Assembly: GCF_011058165.1 (NCBI RefSeq) | Contig: NZ_JAALEG010000023.1 | Coordinates: 1-64,000, forward strand | Reading direction: 5' to 3' | Length of the DNA stretch: 64,000 nt | Origin: Rhodococcus aetherivorans | GTDB taxonomy: Bacteria; Actinomycetota; Actinomycetes; Mycobacteriales; Mycobacteriaceae | Part shown: piece by piece, positions 62,514 through 64,000 of the stretch | Layout: the number at the start of each line of letters is the position of its first letter | Position numbering within the stretch: position 1 is the stretch's first letter | The notes under the pieces: generated by a model | The model's database searches: none | What the model was told of the DNA's origin: nothing | The model's input: only the letters and a program-made list of their open reading frames with translations | Made by a program: the position numbers and the translations under genes

Positions 62514-63425
62514 CTACCGGAGCTCGAGTGCATCGATGAGCTTGCGACGCTCATCGTCGGTGAAATGCTTACGCACAGCCGCGGCAAGCACATCCGGATC
62601 AGCCCCCAGTCGCTTGAGCGCTTGAGCAACCTTGTCCACCGGCTCAAGCTTGCTCGCAGGCTCTTTCGGCTGCGACTCTTCGGTTTCCGAACTCTCTGCC
62701 TCGGCCACCTCGGGCTCCGACTCGGGATTCTGGGCCGCTTCCCATGCCAGGACTTGCTCCTCGAGCGGAACTCGGGCCAGAGATCGGGCTTGCCGAACAG
62801 CGAGATCGCCTGCGCGCAAAGCTGCTTGAAGCTCGGGCGCGAGTTTGAGCAGGGCGCGACGCTGAGAGACCCAGCCTTTGGAGCGGCCGAGTTTCTTCGC
62901 TGCTGCGTCCGCGCTGCCGAACTCGGAGACCATCAACTCGACTGCCTTGGCTTCTTCGAGAACATCGAAGTCACGACGGTCGATGTTCTCACTTGTTGCA
63001 GCCCAAAGAATTTCGCCCTTGTCGACGGCAATGCTGTCGCGCAGCACAACGTCGAGTCCGGGGCGGCCGTATTTCTGGGCGGCAGCGAGCCGGCGGTTGC
63101 CGTTGACGACGATGAACTGCGCTGTGCCGATTTCATCTTCGTCTTCGGGCCACAGTTTCAGCCAGGCTGTGCGGCTGACGACGGTTCCGGGTTGCAGCTG
63201 CCGGTCGGTGATGGTGGCCAGATCCGACAGGTCTCCGAGTTCGTCACGGGGATTTCTCGGGTTGGCGATGAGCTGGTCAACCGGAACATCGGCGAGCAGT
63301 TGGCCCTCGAGAGGCTCGATCGTGGTCTTCTCAGGTGCGGGGGTGCGCTTGCGGTCTACCGGAGAATTGTCGCCCACTGCTCCGACAAGAGAGGCGAAGT
63401 TCGCGCGCCCGCCCTTGGGCGGCAT
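62514..63425 (-). CDS. parB: ParB-type plasmid partition protein
   Basis: A 303-residue ParB/RepB/Spo0J-family protein. Residues ~45-130 form the ParB N-terminal CTPase-type domain (VPVDQLIANPRNPRDELGDL, ITDRQLQPGTVVSRTAW, FIVVNGNRRLAAAQKYGRPG as box II). Residues ~135-215 contain ENIDRRDFDVLEEAKAVELM, the HTH AAAKKLGRSKGWVSQRRALL and AGDLAVRQARSLARVPLEEQ. After an acidic linker the C-terminus has a dimerisation-type helix (VDKVAQALKRLGADPDVLAA, DERRKLIDALEL). ATG 63425 overlaps the parA stop (TGATG). It binds parS and partners ParA to segregate the plasmid. Confidence 0.93.
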   Translation of the reverse strand: MPPKGGRANFASLVGAVGDNSPVDRKRTPAPEKTTIEPLEGQLLADVPVDQLIANPRNPRDELGDLSDLATITDRQLQPGTVVSRTAWLKLWPEDEDEIGTAQFIVVNGNRRLAAAQKYGRPGLDVVLRDSIAVDKGEILWAATSENIDRRDFDVLEEAKAVELMVSEFGSADAAAKKLGRSKGWVSQRRALLKLAPELQAALRAGDLAVRQARSLARVPLEEQVLAWEAAQNPESEPEVAEAESSETEESQPKEPASKLEPVDKVAQALKRLGADPDVLAAAVRKHFTDDERRKLIDALELR

Positions 63426-64000
63426 CAGCGACCACCGTCCGCGAGCTCAAGGCTGAGCTTGTAGAAGTCCTCCCGTGCCTGCAGAGAGACGCGGTTGGCT
63501 TCGTATTCGGTGACAACACGACCTTCGGCTGCAGCGCGGGTATGGACCTTGTAGTGTCGCACCACTGTTCGTGCGAGAGGCCATCCGTTGGCTTGGACGA
63601 ACTCGCGAGTCTGCTCGAGATCGACCTTGCCGTCCCGGGGATCCCAATTGTTGACCACGACAATGAATTTCTTGCCGAGGGGTTCGATGACCTGCTTGAT
63701 GGTGCGAGCAGTGGGATCGAAGCAGAGCGGTTCGGGTTCGATGGGAACGATGACCAGATCGGCGACTTCGAGGACGGCGCGCAGGGCGTCGGCGGAACTG
63801 CCGGTTCCGAGGATGTCGGTGCCGTCGTCCGCGCCGGACAGGTCGATCCAACCCGGGGTGTCGACGTAGACGTGCTTGATGCCGGGAAGCTTGTCGAGAT
63901 TGCGGAGCACGTCGAGGTTGTCGTGGACCTGGTCGATCAGAAACGGCAGTTCTTCGACGCGAGAGGCCCACCAGACTGCGGAGCCCTGGGGGTCCACTGA
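63425..64000 (-). CDS. parA: ParA-type partition ATPase, 5' end outside window
   Basis: The last 191 residues of a ParA/MinD-type ATPase. The visible part begins SVDPQGSAVWWASR, the Walker A' region downstream of the P-loop (DxDPQGS type), and includes YVDTPGWIDLSGADDGTD as Walker B, LRAVLEVADLVIVPIEPEPL, FIVVVNNWDPRD and EGRVVTEYEANRVSLQAR. The P-loop (KGGxGKT) lies beyond the right edge. It overlaps parB by one base in an operon, the standard arrangement. Confidence 0.92.
   Translation of the reverse strand, partial: SVDPQGSAVWWASRVEELPFLIDQVHDNLDVLRNLDKLPGIKHVYVDTPGWIDLSGADDGTDILGTGSSADALRAVLEVADLVIVPIEPEPLCFDPTARTIKQVIEPLGKKFIVVVNNWDPRDGKVDLEQTREFVQANGWPLARTVVRHYKVHTRAAAEGRVVTEYEANRVSLQAREDFYKLSLELADGGR

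Noticed and set aside
1-64000. tRNA, rRNA and CRISPR arrays
   Set aside because: I found no cloverleaf-like conserved TTCGA/T-loop context in place, no rRNA blocks and no regularly spaced repeats with unique spacers.

Overview
This is a GC-rich (about two-thirds G+C) actinobacterial window. Gene content points to a Rhodococcus/Gordonia/Nocardia-type conjugative plasmid: a TrwC/TraA-type relaxase, a TraG/VirD4-type coupling protein, a DUF4913 protein, ParA/ParB partition genes, several toxin-antitoxin modules and many broken insertion sequences. The genus is an inference from gene families and codon use, not a sequence match.

Region 1 (1-23.8 kb, all minus strand) is a contractile injection system of the extracellular/phage-tail-like type (eCIS, Afp/PVC family). 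Reading from its 5' end at 23.78 kb the order is: cap (DUF4255/Afp16-like), a beta-rich protein of unknown role, a 31-codon coupled ORF, sheath 1, tube 1, a very long sheath 2 with an inserted domain, tube 2, LysM/CIS-tube adaptor (Afp7-like), a small DUF5908-like (Afp6-like) protein, gpD-like hub, gpV-like spike, a protein with a hydrophobic C-terminal tail, gp25, gpJ-like baseplate, gpI-like tail protein with a propeller-like N-terminus, two proteins sharing an N-terminal module (one with a fibre motif), two unknowns, and continuation past base 1. Nearly every junction overlaps or is separated by only a few bases, so it is read as one operon. No AAA+ ATPase, tape measure or PAAR tip is in view; they are presumably beyond the left edge.

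Region 2 (24-34.2 kb, mainly plus strand) carries a phage-type glycosyltransferase, a 1117-residue cell-wall hydrolase (M23 peptidase, peptidoglycan-binding, DUF1906, amidase, DUF4185), IS remnants, a membrane-anchored caspase-like protease with an EF-hand loop, a convergent EACC1-like protein, and a frameshifted IS1380-type element inserted just upstream of the latter. The caspase/EACC1 pair resembles actinobacterial biological-conflict systems.

Region 3 (34.2-42.1 kb) is plasmid transfer: coiled-coil protein, candidate oriT hairpin, relaxase-helicase traA, a traA-linked protein, and a zeta-type toxin with its HTH antitoxin.

Region 4 (42.1-53.6 kb) is a catabolic island: hydroxyquinol 1,2-dioxygenase and maleylacetate reductase, a sugar-type ABC importer (binding protein, ATPase, permease), a double-length IclR-family regulator, two Gfo/Idh/MocA oxidoreductases and a TIM-barrel sugar isomerase/epimerase. 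Two matching palindromes (TGGACA-N3-TGTyCA) flank the regulator. Together they suggest import and oxidative breakdown of a sugar-like or glycosylated compound whose aromatic part is degraded through hydroxyquinol.

Region 5 (53.7-64 kb) is plasmid backbone with a degenerate tandem duplication: a RES-toxin fragment, DUF4913, a frameshifted traG, a truncated second traA tail and frameshifted second copy of the traA-linked gene, an orphan excisionase-like antitoxin, an intact RES toxin-antitoxin pair, an IS110 fragment, a second DUF4913 fragment, an intergenic stretch with palindromes (candidate partition or origin site), then parB and the 3' part of parA.
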